Positions 45,041-57,687 of a stretch of 64,000 nt of DNA are shown piece after piece. Numbering within the stretch: position 1 is the stretch's first letter; every line of letters begins with the position of its first letter. This DNA is from Turnera subulata (taxonomy: Eukaryota > Streptophyta > Magnoliopsida > Malpighiales > Passifloraceae). A program made the translations under genes and the position numbers. The stretch is taken from the NCBI GenBank assembly GCA_028386065.3, contig JAKUCV010001409.1, positions 77,587-141,586 of the forward strand, in the 5' to 3' direction. The notes under the pieces were generated by a model that searched no databases, had not been told where the DNA came from, and saw only the letters and a list, made by a program, of their open reading frames with translations.

Positions 45041-46928
45041 CTACTGGTAAAGTGTTGGATCAGACAACCTTGGCACTGGAATGGCAACCAAAGGATTCTT
45101 CAACTTCACCACAATCCCAAACTTCTCTGCAATATCCAACTTTTTCCCCTCTGGCAATTTCCAATCAAAAGAATGCAACAATGTAGCAAGTGAGTACATG
45201 AACATCCTTTCAGCCATGGCTACTCCTGCACACATTCTCCTCCCAGACCCAAATGGGAAATAACTGAAATCATTCCCACTATAGTCCCATTCCCGACCCA
45301 AGAACCTCTCTGGTATAAATTCTTCAGGATTCTCCCAAATTGAAGGATCCCTATGTATGGCCCATACATTAACAAAAATTCTAGAACCTTTAGGAACAGT
45401 GTAACCCCCCACGGTACATGTTTCACTAGGGCAGTGAGGGACTAGTAGTGGGAGCACTGGGTGTAACCTTAGTGCCTCCTTCATGACAGCATACAAGTAT
45501 GGAAGCTTGTTTATATGGGACTCTTCCACCATATTGTCCCTGCCTATCACTTCATCTAATTCTTGCTGAACTTTTTTCATTACTTCTGATTTGTTTATGA
45601 TTTCTGCCATAGAAAATTCAAGGGCATTTGATGTTGTGTCTGAACCACCAACAACCATGTCCTGTCAAGACAGCACATCAGAACATTTAATTTGTTAACT
45701 TCTAACTACCACCCATATGGTTTGAAATGATTTAAGTGACTGAAATTGTTGTAATTAAGACTCTTCCTTTCATATGAGCATATAGAAGTTCTATATAACA
45801 CCTCTATGTAATTATATTCAACTGTGAGGAAGATTGATTCCAACAATTTTTTAGTGAATTCAATCTGATTATAATGTCAAAACATAGTAATTAATCACTC
45901 TAAAACAATTAAATTGCATTTTGACTATAAAGTAGGTGGAAATTAACCCAATAAATTATCACTTAAATGATAATTAGGAATCTAGAGCATACCATGAGCA
46001 AGGCTTTGAGGTGATTCATGGTCATAGGTACTTTGGCATCTTCCTCATCTTTCACTTGAAACAAGAACTGCAAGAAATCCTTACAATCTTTAGCACTACT
46101 ACTCCCCCCTCCTTCTCCATCCATTTTCCTCCTTTTCTCAATCAACTTATTGAATATTTCATCAAACTGTGAGGCCAAACCATTCATCTTCTTCACAATA
46201 CCCTGCAAATCAAACCTAGCCAAACCAGGGAAGAAATCTGAAACATTAGGCAAACCCAACAGCTCAGTAATATCAGATATCACATGCCTAAACTCTTTGC
46301 CCACACTAGCCCTCTCTTCTCCTTCCACCGTGCCACCCCACAACATACCTGTCACCACGTTCAATATGGTCAAGAAAATCTGCTCCCCTACGTTCACCGG
46401 CGACCCTGCCTTGGTGTACAAGTACTCGACTGTGCTCCTCACCTCACGGCGGCGGAGGCCGTAGACGGAGTCAAGAGTGGTGTTGCTTAGCATCTTTAGA
46501 ACGCAGACTTTCCTTAACATCCTCCACTCTGGTCCATAAGGTGTCCAAACTATATCAGACCCACCATAGGCCACGGCCCTGGCTACATCAGGAACGTCGC
46601 GGTTGGCGAAAGTTATGTCATGGTCTTTGAGGACTTGGCGAGCTAGGTCAGGGGAGGAAACTATGATGCCTAGTTTCTGCCCAAGTTGTAGTTTCATGAT
46701 AGGGCCATAGGTTTTGGCTAGTTTTGCAAAGTAGGAGTGGAGCTCGGGGTCAAGTGAGGCCAGGTTGCCTATCAAAGGCAGGCCTCTTGGACCTGGAGGG
46801 AGTGGTGATGAGCTTCTTCCTCCCTGATTTCTCAGGGTCCTCCATGCGAAGCCAAGAACTAGGAAGATGGCAGAGATGGTGAAGAGGAAAGGCGGAGAGA
46901 AACTAATGTCAAAAGAAATGGGTGTCAT
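45041..46928 (-). CDS. CYP706: CYP706-family cytochrome P450, gene 5
   Basis: Exons are 46928-45993 and 45661-45041 (single phase-0 intron at the usual CYP706 place, ...KALLM|DMVVGG), encoding 518 aa. Hydrophobic anchor (PPFLFTISAIFLVLGFAW), hinge LPPGPRGLPLIG, canonical I-helix G-G-S-D-T-T, KEALR K-helix, IPERF, heme loop FGSGRRMCAG with Cys456. It is the most upstream and most divergent member, and it keeps the Thr lost in genes 1 and 2. ER membrane monooxygenase, substrate unknown. Confidence 0.93.
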
Positions 46929-47993
46929 GTTTTGGTGTCTTGGAGAAGATGTTTCTTGGATAAGTCTTAGCTAAGATGTTGGATGATTGGCTTGGTGGGA
47001 GTTGAATAATTAAGGTGGTGGAGAGTTTGGTCTGGCAAGAACTCAACTTCTGGTGCCATGCCTTAATAATGCGATGCCTGTTCCCAGGTACAGACAAAAG
47101 GCGGATATTTTTATGGGCGACTTAAATGAAGAGGGATCATTACCCAAAGTGGTGAAGAAAATGAGGAGCAATCATGTACTTACTGTAATAAGATATTTTT
47201 TTGGCCTTTCTCTATCTGTCAGATTATCTGTCTATAAAAAACACAGTCGGGAACTGTACTATTTTATTTGTATGTGCTTTGTGGCCATAGCCAGATTTCA
47301 GATTTGTGGCCATTTGCCGACTGTGTTTTGTGGCCAAAGCCAGATATCAGATTTATATGCATACGTATCCAGTATGCTCCTTTTTCTTGTAATCTTTTTA
47401 TTTCTTTTTTTTATATATAATCTCAAAAGTCAAAAAGCCATGTGCATGACTCATGTAAACAAACGGAAAACTATGCACAAAAGCCAATTCAAACCAAGAG
47501 TAGGGTAGCAGTACAATCAGACTGCAATATATAGGTAATCGATATTCAGCTAAGGAGATGGAAAAATAAAAAGAATACCCCATGAATAGTAAATTCTATA
47601 CCTTTTTCTTTTGTTCATCCAAGGCTTTGAAAGCATCAAGTCAGAATGAAAACAAGAAATAAGAGAATCTTCAAAAGTCTTCGTTATGGCTCAGTTGCTG
47701 ACGTGCGGCTAGTTTAATGTATCAAATTAAGGAGAGGTTACATCAAAATTAGGAAGAGAAGTGCTAGTAGCAAGAGAAATTTTCTAGGATCATAAAATAT
47801 GTAACAAGTAACATAAGACACAAAAGAAATTCACCTGGCTCAACAGTTGAGGATGTTAAAAGGTTAGCTCATCTGTATTCATAGTACTATGGTCATCTAG
47901 ATACAACATTGTACACAATCAGTCTTTTTTTTTTTTTTGGAACATCACACAATCAGTCATCGACATATAAATATTTGTGATATGTACAGAAGT
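46929..47993. other. Intergenic region with a short imperfect direct repeat
   Basis: Promoter side of CYP706 gene 5, then non-coding DNA. TTTGTGGCCATAGCCAGATTTCAGATTT at about 47278-47305 recurs imperfectly as TTTGTGGCCAAAGCCAGATATCAGATTT at about 47329-47356, 51 bases apart. The 3' UTR of the next gene should lie at the right end. Confidence 0.5.
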
Positions 47994-50514
47994 TTAAGGA
48001 CTACCTCTGTATTCAAGGGGACAGTTGTCCAACCAGGAATCATCCAAGAGAGGGTTTGAAGGTTCCAACTCAGTAGGCCATTCAGAACTCGCATCTATTT
48101 CATCAAAGGCAATGGGTTTACATTTCCCATCCCGGCTTTGGCAGATGGCTTGTAACCAAAGATTGCAGTGTACGAAAACCAAATCATTGAATTTTTCTAG
48201 CTCCACTCTGTTGCGCTTCTTGGTATGTATGCTCTCAAAGGTGGTCCAATTCCATCTGCACCAGTGAGAGCTACAAGGTTGGCCAAGTATCCTTACTGCA
48301 ACTCTTTGCAGAGTGGGGATTTCGTATCCATATCCAGCCCACCAATCACCTACAGATGCATGAAGATATTAGATAAACTTTTTCAAAATAAATTACACAC
48401 ATTTGTTCCGATTAAAAGAAATATATCAAAGTTGGCTTCCAAGTCAGAACAGAAATTGATCTCCTATTAGTAACACCTTCATTTGCAGGATGTGTTGAAG
48501 GTGAATACTAAGCCACCTGTTTAACCAACACCAATTGGAGGTCCTATAACTACACTTGATCTGGTTGACCTGCTTGTGATGTTACTCAAAGCTTTATCTT
48601 GTTCCTAGGCTAATCATTAATGTTTCTCTGCTGATGAACCATGACTGATTCATTACTAACATGAGGCTATCTCACATTGTTTGTTTTAGAATGCGCATGT
48701 CAAATTCACTGGAAAATTGCAGTTCTACTTCAGTTCGAGATACTAACACTAGAAGTTCATTGTTTTAAACATTGAAGCAATCTAGAACCCGAATTTGAAA
48801 AGTTGATCAATGACCATAGCGACTTGAACATACCTGGGGAATTCAGTGTCCTTCCCAGGATTGCAAAGTCAGTGCCCAGAGCCCCTTGTGCATTTATATA
48901 TATAGGATGCTCTTTTGTGATTTCAATTTTATCTTTATCTGTGGTGGCCATCTTTATCATTGCCTCTTGAAATCCATTCCTCATCCTTAAATCAATCTTG
49001 AAATTCTGGTTGTAGAAAATTGAAGGGTTAAGGAAAGCAGCTGCAGCATGTAATGGTGAATGGAGCTGCATATTCCATCTCCTATCAATTATATCCCAGA
49101 TTGGCATGTATTTCTCTTCAATCCCCTTATAGAATGCCTTGATAGCAGCCTTTGCTCTCTCTATTCCCTCATATATATACCCCATAGCAGGCATGTCCCC
49201 ATCAACAATTCTAAGGATTTTCACAAGAGGTTCAGACACGCTGACAGCTTCATGGGCAGACTTCCAGAATCGGTCTTGATGCAGTAATGATTTAACAGCT
49301 TGAGCATCAGGGCGCCTACTATGCGATGATGATAGCCATTCTGAATGAGTGAACATGTGCTTTAAATTGTCCTCCTCGATAACTATAGCTCTCAAGGAGA
49401 GATAATTAGCAAGGTATCTAGTAATTCTAGGCCTGATCAATTCCTTTCCACCAGTAAACTTCCTCATCATATTCAGTGTCCATGCATGACCATACACATA
49501 CCTTGTGATGGTCTTCGCCTCTTCCAAGACCATTCCAATCCACTCCTCTTTACTGATATCCTCCAGCATCTTGTCAATACAATAAGAAGCACAAGGGGAC
49601 CAAAACAACGAGCCATATTTGGCCATAAGAAGCCTTCCTGCATAAACATAACTGGTTGCACAATCTGTAATAACTTGTACAACATTTTCTACACCAACCT
49701 CCAAAACAACTGACTCAATCAACTCAAACAAGTAAGTAGCATCATCTTCATGACCTGATATATCAACTGACTTCAAAAATAGGGTTCCTTTGGGGCATGT
49801 AACTGAAAAAACAGCAACTGATTTAGTCCTACCATCAGACAAGCTATCACACAAGATTGTGCACCCTGATTCTTTCCACTCATCTCTATATTTCTTGTAA
49901 CAATCATGAATATCTCCTTTCACCCTTTCCAGAAGATTAGACCTCAACTTCTCATAAGTAGGAGCTTTGTAACCCGCTCCACACTCCGCAAGAGCATCCA
50001 CCATTTCTTGATAATAAATGGACTTAGCAGCACTGAAAGGAATAGAATTATGGAAGAAGAACACAGCAACTTTTTTGTCAGCATTATCCTGTTTTTGCTT
50101 CTGGACATCATCCTCTACAGGGCGAGCACCAAGCAAAGGGCGGGGAAACAATAGAGACGGGCTGGTACTACCGCCCTGCCCGCTGGATGCATGGTTTCCA
50201 GGATGTACTCCACCGCTAGCAGAAGAGCTGCTATTCTGTTGGCCATTATTGGCTGCCGGTGGTGGATCCACCTTAAACTTCTTGGGAGGTTTCTGCTTCT
50301 TGGGTGTGCTTAATATACTCTGAATATGGTCCCTCACATCGTCCGGGACTTCTGCACAAGGGACAATATCTTTGTTCTTTATTTGAGCCAGATGAAACTT
50401 CATCCTGTAAACCCCTCCACTGAACTCACGATGACAATAATTACACCTAACCTTCTGCTTAGTGGCATCCACAAGAACGCAATGCTCCCAGCATGCATCT
50501 CTTCCACGAACCAT
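47994..50514 (-). CDS. Domesticated hAT-transposase-like protein (BED zinc finger, DUF659)
   Basis: Exons are 50514-48834 and 48349-47994 (intron phase 1, joining ...NSPG and DWWAGYG), encoding 678 aa. The start is the ATG of MVRGRDACWEHC; upstream in-frame codons are GTG ATT. Domains: BED finger (Cys24, Cys27, His41, and Cys53 at about the last ligand position); a low-complexity Pro/Ser/Gly linker (about 75-130); DUF659 core (about 165-320) with LCDSLSDGR and ITDCATSYVYAG; hAT C-terminal dimerisation region in exon 2 (WWAGYGYEIPTLQ, FVHCNLWLQ). There are introns, a 5' UTR intron and no terminal repeats, and the usual ITDNAS motif has changed, so I infer a host DNA-binding gene, not an active transposon. 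Target unknown. Confidence 0.88.
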
Positions 50515-50519
50515 AATCA

Positions 50520-51540
50520 CTGAAAAAGGAAGTAACCTTTTTTCAGCTACATGGCTCTTTCTCTCTTACTTTCACAGCACTAAACTCGTATGAACTGATA
50601 AAAAAAGTAAACTAAGCACTAGAAAACGATTAAAACCCAGCATCACTAAGACAATTGGAGAAGAAAAACGACAGTAGGAAATTGTGGACAATGGTGTTTG
50701 AAATAACATCAATCATTTAGTAATTAAGGCGCATTTTGCAAGTTACGATTTTTAACAGAAACATCAAGCACATTATGCTAAGCATAATCACTGATCGAAG
50801 ATTTTACAATGTCTACACCAGATACTCAGTCAAGATTCAAGAACCTTTAGATTCCCAGATTCATTTTACTTTCAGTATCCAAAATAAAAGGCAAAAGAAC
50901 GTTCCAATTGCAAAAAAGAACAAACTTTGAAGAATAGCATCTAAAAAACACAATATTAATTCAGCTAAAAATGCTTGGAAGTGAATCCCCGTTGTTTTAT
51001 AATTATCCATAAAAATTTCAGTTCAACATTTTATAGTATTTATTCTTTTTCTTTTGGGAAAAGAACTCCAGTATTGCATATCACTGCAGTTAAGTTCTTT
51101 TTATGGTTCACATCATAAAAAAGAGTTCTTTTTTTAATGGTTAACATTTTTTTTAGAAAGAAGAACTCCAGCATTGCACTAATGATGGATGCAGCAGACC
51201 ATACCTCTTTTATTCTTATCCAGAAAGGAGAAAAAAAAAAGAAAAAAGAAAAGCTATGGAAAAGGAGAGCAGGAGTGTGAAAAAGCAAGAAAAAGTGAAA
51301 TGGGTTTTCCAGTTCTTACCAGAGGAGAGTGGATCTGGGAGTGAAGTGGATACGTTTCCGTTCGTGAGGACAAGCAAAGAGTGTAAGAGAGAGAAAGTCG
51401 GGGGTTGGTCGGAATCTGGGTGAAAAATTTTTGAATCGGCGATTTTGGGAGGAAAGGGAAGAGACGAGGAAATGGAAAACAACGGCGATAAATTAGGAGG
51501 TCCTCGCCAAGCCAAGGCCCGCAACCGAGGAACAAGCGAG
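50520..51540 (-). other. 5' UTR exon and 800-base UTR intron of the BED/hAT gene
   Basis: Acceptor TTTTTCAG ends at 50520, just before TGATTATGG. A donor CTG|GTAAGAAC lies at 51320/51319 on the minus strand, after a pyrimidine- and CG-richer leader (about 51540-51320). The split 5' UTR argues for a host gene. Transcription start is not determined. Confidence 0.55.
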
Positions 51541-53041
51541 CGTGAAAATCGTCCCGCGATTTGCACGTGATTTGTCCCCGGCTTTTTTTCTTTTTTTTTT
51601 TGGTAATATGTTTTTTGCTGACGTGGACTTCCAAAGCGTTTTTCATACCCAAATTGAATGTTTTCTTCTTTTTTCAAACCAAAAACTAAACGTTTTATTA
51701 AACTGCAGTAAAAACCGAGCAAGAAGAAATCACTCGATTATAGTGAACCAAAATTGTGTTACAAGGATAACTTGCTAGCAGTCTCCTCCTTATTCTTCCA
51801 TCCTCGGTTGAATCACTCCGACTTGCTCCAAAATGGGTTAATGATCCTACTCTAAATTCTGTCGGCGGAAATCATTATATTCACTTTGAAGACTCAGGTT
51901 AACAATGTTTTGGGATGTGATTAAAATTGCCATTATTGGCCATATTGACGAGTTCTACCACGCGGCCAACAATTGATAGAATTTGTTGAAGTGGCCTTTC
52001 ACATCCAACAGCAACCAATACCATCTACCAATTAGTGAGTGAATGCGTGACAATTCTTGTAGTGAGCTCAGCGGCCGGCAACAGCATCTACTAATTGCTG
52101 GGTTTAAGTAGGTAAATCATTGACCCTTTTCCACTTGGATGAAAGAATACTAATAGCAAAGAAGGCAACAAGTTTGGCCGAAGGGAATATGAAATTCAGA
52201 GGGCCAGAAACATTGTTAGTCTTGGGCAAATGGCGGTAGAAATTGCCTTCAATAACAGAAACAACATTAAGTGAGCTCTCTGCCATCACCCAAAGACGAT
52301 CTTTATACTCCCTCTGTTAATTACAGACCCAAGGTAACAATGAAGCACCTCAACAGAGTACATTTTTCTCTGTAAAAGAAAATAGAAGCTCAAGTATAAG
52401 CAAAGCTACAACTAGGCAATACAGAAAAATTACAAGATCTTTGCGGAAAATATCACCAAGATTAGTTTGGTTTCCATTTAAGTAATACCAGGAGAAATAG
52501 TTGCATTAGGTTCCCGTAAATTTCTTCCCCAACGCGCGCACTCGTATCTCATGTATATATAACCTCAATTAACACATTCCGAGTCCAAACAGGCATCAAC
52601 CCAATACAAAACATGCTGGCCGGAAACAGTATAAGAAAGATTTTGAAGAAGAAAACCCACAAGTGGCAACTCATGCAAAATTATAAATCTTTGTACGATC
52701 AAATGTTAAAAAGTAATGATTGCACACTCGAGAGCTACTCTGTAGGCTATTGGAAACCCTGATTTCAACTGGTCAGAGATGGGGTGTCTTAAAGATAAGG
52801 CAAAAAATATTTGGCATGACATCCATAGTCTGAAAGCATAATTCATCGACACCAAAAGACAACAGAGAAGCAATCCCAAATGGGAGCAAGCCGCAGATAT
52901 TCAATAGAGACAACTGAAAATTGGTATTTGATTTATTTGCATGGCAAAAATGCACTAGCCGCACCTATCAATCTTGCAATTAGTTGGAATCATGTATATG
53001 ACTTCAAAAATTTCCCTCCAAGAACAAACCTACTAATCACC
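51541..53041. other. Intergenic region between BED/hAT gene and CHCH gene
   Basis: No gene recognised; promoter of the BED/hAT gene on the left, 3' UTR of the CHCH gene on the right. Short frames here have no motif. Confidence 0.35.
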
Positions 53042-53587
53042 TCAACTCAGTTGCTGCTTAGCTCTGCGGACACACTCATAGTAGCTCTTAGTCAGAGGGC
53101 CACATTTCAGGATGTCTTTAGCATGCTCCTTGTAGCATTCCCGCAAACCTTCATAATCAGACAAGCAAGGCATAGGCTTCTGGTATGGAAGCTTGAATTC
53201 CTTGTCGCGCAGCTCCTTGGCTCTCGCTGTCACTTCCTGAACCATAGTATCCTCCTTCTTCTGCAGCTTTTCCAGAACCTTCTCGCTCTGCTGAATGACA
53301 GATTGAATCTCGGCTAACTTGGCGTCTTTCGAAGGCACTGGAACCGGAGGTGCCACTGGGGCAAACAATGGTTGTTGGACTGACCATCCTGCAGCACTAG
53401 TATTAGTCCCTTTACGTGCATCAGGTTCATAATGTAGCTGCTTCTCATTCGCCTTAGCCCGAGGCTGGGCCGGGTCTCGTGTGATCCTAGGTTTAGTTCT
53501 CCTTGCTGGTTTCTTCCTTGCCTTCTCTCCATCATCTGTAAGCCTATTGACAAGGTCGGTACTAATATGAATCGCGAATTCACTCAT
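53042..53587 (-). CDS. Twin CX9C (CHCH) protein, MIC19/CHCHD3-like
   Basis: Single coding exon, 181 aa. The ATG at 53587 (MSEFAIHIS) is used; an upstream in-frame TTG is not a start. A basic N-terminal half (KKPARRTKPRITR) is followed by a coiled-coil-like Glu/Lys segment (about 95-140) and a C-terminal pair of CX9C motifs: C-LSDYEGLRE-C and C-GPLTKSYYE-C, ending RRAKQQLS. This pattern and the CYKEHAKDILKC core resemble animal CHCHD3/MIC19, a MICOS subunit of the inner mitochondrial membrane imported by Mia40 oxidation. Remembered Arabidopsis equivalent at the same syntenic place: At4g12340. The CHCH call is strong; the MIC19 assignment is inference. Confidence 0.8.
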   Translation of the reverse strand: MSEFAIHISTDLVNRLTDDGEKARKKPARRTKPRITRDPAQPRAKANEKQLHYEPDARKGTNTSAAGWSVQQPLFAPVAPPVPVPSKDAKLAEIQSVIQQSEKVLEKLQKKEDTMVQEVTARAKELRDKEFKLPYQKPMPCLSDYEGLRECYKEHAKDILKCGPLTKSYYECVRRAKQQLS

Positions 53588-53610
53588 TTTGCTTGACAAT
53601 CACTTCACAC

Positions 53611-54200
53611 CTGTCATCATCCAATCAATAAAACCCATAAACAATTCAGCCTTTAACCCACTCAGAAACAAGCAATGAAGGACAAACTAATCCTCTCTTC
53701 TCCTTAATATCATAAAGTAATCATGATTAGATAACAACATATAAACGATTAATTGAAATAACAAGAGATACCCATTAAATAAGGAGGGAATTATTATTCA
53801 CCAAAATCCGTTAAACTCCTCGAAATGAATAATATAAAAACCTAATTTCAAGAACAAACAAGCACACGGAGGGGAAAAAGATAAATGCAATATAGTAGCA
53901 ACAAAAGACAACAAAAAAGAAAAGATTTTTCCCGGGAAAAGTAACAGCTAGGGTTTAGGGGAGGAGGAATTTCTAGTTTTATCTATCAGTTTTTGTTATG
54001 AAGGCATAGAGTGAGGAAAGATAGTGTACCTTTATCGGAGAATAAAAGAATTCGGGTCCGGGTACGGATCAAGATCCACACTTTACGGGTTAGGGTTGGG
54101 TTTCTTCAGTAATCGGAAGCTCTCATTTCGACGAGAGCCGGTGAGGCGAAGGTTCGTCGCTCTTCTTCCAGCGGCGATTTTGGGAATTGTGGACTTTTCT
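53611..54200 (-). other. 5' UTR exon and UTR intron of the CHCH gene
   Basis: Acceptor GATGACAG ends at 53611 and donor AAAG|GTACACTATC is at 54030/54029, both on the minus strand, giving a 419-base intron in the 5' UTR; the leader exon extends up to roughly 54200. Inferred from splice motifs only. Confidence 0.45.
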
Positions 54201-57200
54201 CGATGGTGGTGGAAAAGAGAGAAGAAGGAAAAGAGTGAAGGACAAGTCGCTTACAAATCGGAAATGGGCCTTTTTGTTTCTCTTCCTGCCTCGGACCTAA
54301 GGCCCGATAAATCATTTTGTTTTCCTCTCTCTATCTTCAAGCTTGGGTTACTGAGCGGGCTCAAAAGCCCAAACGTAAGTCCATAAAATGGTCCAGAAGG
54401 GTTTAAGCTTCAGTTACACTTGGATCTTGGTGGATTGGACAAGCCCATGTTTTCTAATCTTCATGTAGGGTAGGGTTAAGGCCCTAATTCTCAGCTCTCC
54501 ATCTTTTTTCCTTTGTTTTTTCTTTTTGAATTTTATTTTTGTCAATCCAGGGAGCAACGCCCACAGTACTCTTTCATCAGGAAAACAACAGGCACATTTA
54601 TGAAATTTTCTTATAGAACTGCATAAAGTCTCTATAAAAAAAAGTAAAAAAATTTCAGGTGTTACGACTTTTTCAAAAAAAAGTACCAAAACATATATAT
54701 GGTGTGATCATATTAATTATCATGGACAATTCAACGTGGGCTACACACAGATAGGAGCACTAAAGGCTCTTTTGTAAGGACTGACCCCATCATCATCTAC
54801 ATTTATGGGACACAACATGTTAATTAGTTCTTGTAACTTGAATAAACAAGAAAATTATATTTCTTAACTTGTTCCTTAAGAAAATTTTGCATAGACACAC
54901 AAGCCTGTATAGTGTATATCATAGTTTAACAAGTATATATATGCTACCTTGTTCTTGCTTTTATTGGTTCATCTTTTTTCATTTTTTGAAGTATATTGAC
55001 TTTGTAAAGAGAATATCGATCGGTCCCATTGTTACCATTAAACTCTTGAATATGTTACTTGTGTTGAATTTAAGGCTGTCGCAATCTAGTGAAGGTACAT
55101 CGATCATATTCATCAACTTGGTTTCTGTCATTTTGTCATAGCTAGCAGCATTATTCAAGACAAAAATCTTGTTCCTCAAGCTCTCCAAGTGAGTTTACTT
55201 GAAACCTGTGGTCTTCGAGCAACCACTTTCTATGGCAATCCACTAACTAGTGGTTGTAAAGAGACGCTGGTAGATTGTAAGGTTGATTAAAGCAATCATT
55301 CCCTTTCAATGACCAAATGTTGTCTGTATGAACCCAATCTTGTTAGTTTGAACTATAAGCCCTAATTAATTAATTAGTTTAATTTTCTTATTAAGTATTC
55401 CTTTCAATGAGTTGTTAGGTAGTTTTTGAAATCCTGGGCCATCTATTTTACCAATAGTACTATAGAGTTCTTAATTTCCTCTCCAAAAGAAGCCTTTGTA
55501 AATGATCAGTTGCATGTTGTATAGTCTAGTGTTTGAAATCATGGCTTTAAGTTTTACTTTTACTAGTTAAGGAGATGTTTACAAGGTCAAAAGATGAGAA
55601 GCTTCACAAAAGAAAATAAAACGAATGTAGCCCCATTTTGAAAAGAAAGATCAGACAATAAAAATAAGATAATCCCATTTCCCTAATTTCTCATCAAATA
55701 ATCTGTCAACATTGGTATAAATTAAGACCGTGTTGTTGAATATTAGTGAGTCCAAAAATCACGATTTTATCATCATCAGTCAGGTCATCATTAATGATAT
55801 ATTTGAAAAAAAAAAGATAAACAAAAATCATCACTAAAGTCTAAAGCCAATGGGGCATATCAAGTTGAGAGATGCCATCATTTTAAACTATTGCTTAAAG
55901 TACAATTAAATTAAATTACTGCCGACATCATGCTTATGTGTGTTTTTTCTTTAATTTCCTCATCACCCGAATCATTAAGAGGTGCTTAGTTTTTCCGAAA
56001 GGTACACTAATGGCTTATGTGCTCATGATCTTTTTTTTATGGCAAGCAGTATGTGTACTCGATTAACTTTTATCATCTAGGCATGCACTGTCCAGTCAAG
56101 AAAAGATGCAAATTATTCTCCTGCTAATTAAACTATGGAGATGTTGCTGATGGTGCTAGCAACCGTATTGGCTTGACAAGTGTGGTCCTTGCCAATGAGA
56201 GAATTTTCAAGATCATATTGTACTCAGTGTAGCAACCACTATTACTCCAGGACATTATAGCACTATAGCCATCTAAGCTCCAAGAAATACTGAAGGGAGC
56301 ACCAGCTTTTATCTGATAAGATAAAATATACACCTAAACCAGTGTACTTTAGTGTAACCAAGCTTGCAACTTTGTTCTTTTTGTAAAGTGCAATCTCCAC
56401 AAATCGATATAGCATATGATTATTGTAAAGCTACGGTATGCGTCACCGATCAGGAGTCACCTTTTGTACATCATTACAACAAATGAAAGTATTATTGTAT
56501 ATATAAAAAATTCTCTCCATTCTTATATAAAAAAAAAAGAATTGTCTCTAATTAATATGCTAGTATTATGGTACTTTTTGTACTCTAATGACTCCTTTAA
56601 CGTAATGCGATTGTAAATATGTGTTTGTTTGCTTGATGCCTGTTGGAGGTATAATGTAGGGTGTTTAATTACTTTTCTTGTCTTGTTCTTTTTTTTTTTT
56701 TATGAATCTTGTCTTGTTCTTTTTCTCTCTTTTTTGAGTTATTTTTTTAATTATATATATAGCGGAGGGGCAGGGATAAGAAACATTGCGATTCATAATT
56801 ATAAATTTCATGTGGACAGTGTAGTAGTTCAGGTACATTATAGAATACATCTGATGGAGGAGGATTTCAAAATGCGGCCAAAAGTGTTTTGTCTTTCTTG
56901 GCCTTTAATCGATAGATACAGCTTAATATCACTAATAGTTTCTTCTCTCGATGACTCTTTACTTATATGAATACCCTCAATGACTTTATCTTCATAGGAT
57001 ATGCATAACATCCAGTGGTATATAATTAGATCTCAAGTTGTTAGAATATAGGTATAGGGTAGGTTTTTTTGTTTCTTAGTGATAATGGGTTTTAGGAAAC
57101 ATTCAAGTGCATAATTAATTATTTAATTAAGATGTCTAAACCGGCGGCGAAGTGCTAACAATCAAACCAGAAACTACAATAACAGCAGCGGTGTCAAAAT

Positions 57201-57687
57201 ATATATCATTATCCACTTTATTGCATATTTGCATCGTATATACAGTACTATATACAAACATTAGAACAATACTAAAAAAGGGAAAAAGAAAAACCCACTT
57301 GGGCATCTTGATAATGCCCACCTATCCCTGTTTCTTGCATAAAGATTACAACATTTGTAAAGCACAAAGTAACGTCACATTTTTTTGATGACATTGGTCT
57401 CTCTGGGTTTTGGTATCACTACTGTTTTGACTTACTTGGTTGGTGAGAAAACCTAGAAAAGAAAGTCAGGTTTTTCTTCGACCTCCCAACAACAATCTTG
57501 AAAACATTTAAAAAGATAAGATAAATTAAAACACCAAGTGCCTAATTTTTTTTTTTTTTACCCCTACTTACACATGATACTTTGTAACATGTTCACATGA
57601 GATCGATCATCTCTTTCAACCTTTAAAATTTTTTCTTCATCTTCTTCACCCTATGTAATAATTAAAGATACGTACAAATATGTACTG
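54201..57687. other. Intergenic region without recognised gene
   Basis: About 3.5 kb of AT-rich DNA. Two minus-strand frames (54979-55188 and 56133-56333, the latter with ISWSLDGYSAIMSWSNSGC) might be remnants of exons, but I recognise no family. T-runs at 56690 and 57546. The right end is the 3' UTR side of the MYB gene. Confidence 0.4.

Noticed and set aside
51216..51722. 168-codon minus-strand frame as a separate gene
   Set aside because: It overlaps the 5' UTR exon and donor of the BED/hAT gene, is pyrimidine-driven Ser/Phe/Pro/Leu-rich, and shows no motif.
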